Origin: an uncultured Clostridia bacterium
Lineage (GTDB): Bacteria > Bacillota > Clostridia > Oscillospirales > Oscillospiraceae
Length of the DNA: 5,506 nt
Assembly: GCA_946011705.1 (NCBI GenBank)
Contig: CAMGCA010000147.1
Location: forward strand, 1 to 5,506
Direction of reading: 5' to 3'
The notes under the pieces are model-generated. The model was given only the letters and a program-made list of their open reading frames with translations, made no database searches and was not told where the DNA came from. Shown piece by piece: positions 4,352 through 5,506 of the stretch (positions are counted from its first letter, which is position 1; each line of letters begins with the position of its first letter). Both the position numbers and the translations under genes were made by a program.

Positions 4352-5506
4352 TCAGGCCTTCTCCAGAGCCAGGGTTCTGGTGGTCAGGTCGCAAACCTCG
4401 GAGGGGCCGAAGTACTGGATGGCGCCGGGATACAGGAAGCAGGTATCCACAGCCCACTGCTCACGGTGAGCGGCGAAGTACTGGAAGGGCTTGCCGTCCA
4501 GCTCCACCAGGGCCTTGCGGATAACGGGCTTATCCTTACCGTTTCTTCTCTCCATGTTCATCATCTTGGTGATGGGCATACCGCCGGCGACCCACTCCTC
4601 GGCGGGAGCCTGGAGATTGGACACCTTGGACAGGTAGCCGGTCACACCGTACTGGATCAGCATGGCGGCGTTGTAGCCCAGGGAGTAGCAGTAGTCCGCG
4701 TCGAAGTTGGAGGGGAAAGCGCAGCGGCCTTCGTAGCCCAGGAAGTGATGCAGGGTGGAGAACTTGCCGTTGTAGGTTCCGGCGGCCTTGCGGGCCTTCA
4801 GGTTCTCGGCCACCAGAGCGGCGAACAGCTTCTCGGACTCGATGAGGGACACCTGCACGTTGCCGTGGGGATCCCGCTCCAGGAACAGCTGCTGCTGAAT
4901 GTTCTCGGGCAGGATGGCGAAGACAGCCATGGATTCCTTGGTCAGACCAGCCTCGATGAAGGCGTACTTGTCCTTCCAGGTGGGCAGAGCATTAAACTTG
5001 GCGGTGTTCTCACCGGCCAGCAGCTCGTTGATTTCGGCAATCAGCACGGAGAACTCGGGGACGAACTCCACAATGCCCTCGGGGATGATGGCAACGCCGA
5101 AGTTCATGCCCTTGGCAGCCCGGGCGGCCACGGAATCGGCAATGTAATCGGCGATCTGCGCCAGGGACATCTTCTTGGCAGCCACTTCCTCGCCCACCAG
5201 GCAGATGTTGGGCTGGGTCTGCAGGGCGCACTCCAGCGCTACATGAGAGGCAGAACGGCCCATGACCTTGATGAAGTGCCAGTACTTTTTGGCGGAGTTG
5301 GCGTCACGCTGAATGTTGCCGATGATCTCGGAGTAGGTCTTGGTGGCGGTGTCGAAGCCGAAGGAGCACTCGATATCCTCGTTCTTCAGGTCGCCGTCGA
5401 TGGTCTTGGGGCAGCCAATGACCTGGATGCCGGTGTTGTGGGCGGCGCAGTATTCGGCCAGAACAGCGGCGTTGGTGTTGGAGTCATCGCCGCCGATGAA
5501 GACCAG
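4352..5506 (-). CDS. pfp: Diphosphate--fructose-6-phosphate 1-phosphotransferase, N-terminus outside the window
   Basis: The frame is open from the right edge for 384 codons to a TGA at 4352-4354. The enzyme phosphorylates fructose 6-phosphate with pyrophosphate in a reversible glycolytic step, saving ATP in anaerobes. Near the visible start are GGDDSNTNA, where Asp rather than Gly in the GGDDS motif marks PPi over ATP use, and [10 protein letters not shown] (codons from 5410 down), with the catalytic Asp and the PPi-linked Lys. The substrate-binding KVMGRSASH follows at about visible residue 80, and [20 protein letters not shown] lies near visible residues 255-275. These features fit the long PFP clade of about 550 residues, so roughly the first 160-170 residues are missing here. 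The ATG at 5263 (MGRS) is internal, not a start. The gene ends before two hairpins and is convergent with the RNase gene. Confidence 0.93.
   Translation of the reverse strand: MVFIGGDDSNTNAAVLAEYCAAHNTGIQVIGCPKTIDGDLKNEDIECSFGFDTATKTYSEIIGNIQRDANSAKKYWHFIKVMGRSASHVALECALQTQPNICLVGEEVAAKKMSLAQIADYIADSVAARAAKGMNFGVAIIPEGIVEFVPEFSVLIAEINELLAGENTAKFNALPTWKDKYAFIEAGLTKESMAVFAILPENIQQQLFLERDPHGNVQVSLIESEKLFAALVAENLKARKAAGTYNGKFSTLHHFLGYEGRCAFPSNFDADYCYSLGYNAAMLIQYGVTGYLSKVSNLQAPAEEWVAGGMPITKMMNMERRNGKDKPVIRKALVELDGKPFQYFAAHREQWAVDTCFLYPGAIQYFGPSEVCDLTTRTLALEKA

Noticed and set aside
5261..5263. ATG at MGRS as the pfp start
   Set aside because: The frame continues upstream through GGDDSNT and PKTIDGDL, which are essential PFP motifs, so this Met is internal.

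Overview
The window looks like chromosomal DNA of an anaerobic, GC-rich Clostridia member, most likely of the Oscillospiraceae type. The evidence is the Firmicutes ribosomal cluster rplU-prp-rpmA followed by obg, an L27 protein with the cleavable N-terminal extension found in Firmicutes, a membrane-anchored NusG domain II protein, a PPi-dependent phosphofructokinase, and strong AGGAGG-type ribosome binding sites. The taxonomic call is an inference from gene content; no marker was searched.

Layout. On the minus strand, read right to left from 1842: rplU (L21), prp (protease that trims L27) and rpmA (L27) form a tight operon with a near-consensus sigma-A-type promoter upstream and a strong intrinsic terminator after rpmA. 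Next is a 241-bp spacer filled mostly by a 171-bp element whose ends are inverted arrays of the heptamer TTGACAA. The spacer leads into obg (Obg GTPase), which breaks at an in-frame TAG inside the normally invariant switch II region, only 13 bases from the window edge. On the plus strand, divergent from rplU, are a small membrane-anchored NusG domain II protein (TTG start) and then a beta-CASP metallo-beta-lactamase-fold RNase-like protein. The latter has its own extended -10 promoter and a roughly 200-nt leader that contains a 125-bp palindromic repeat. Convergent with it on the minus strand is the C-terminal part of a PPi-dependent 6-phosphofructokinase, which runs off the right edge. Two strong hairpins separate these two genes.

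How the genes fit together. L21, L27, Prp and Obg belong to large-subunit ribosome assembly: Prp removes the L27 extension and Obg acts on 50S maturation. The beta-CASP protein is probably an RNA-processing nuclease. The PPi-PFK belongs to glycolysis. The NusG domain II protein has no assigned role here. I see no novel multi-gene system. The unusual parts are the two non-coding palindromic elements, placed in front of obg and in front of the RNase gene, and the damaged obg end. No intergenic stretch exceeds 300 bases (the longest are about 241, 218 and 244), and I see no tRNA, rRNA, CRISPR array or transposase gene.
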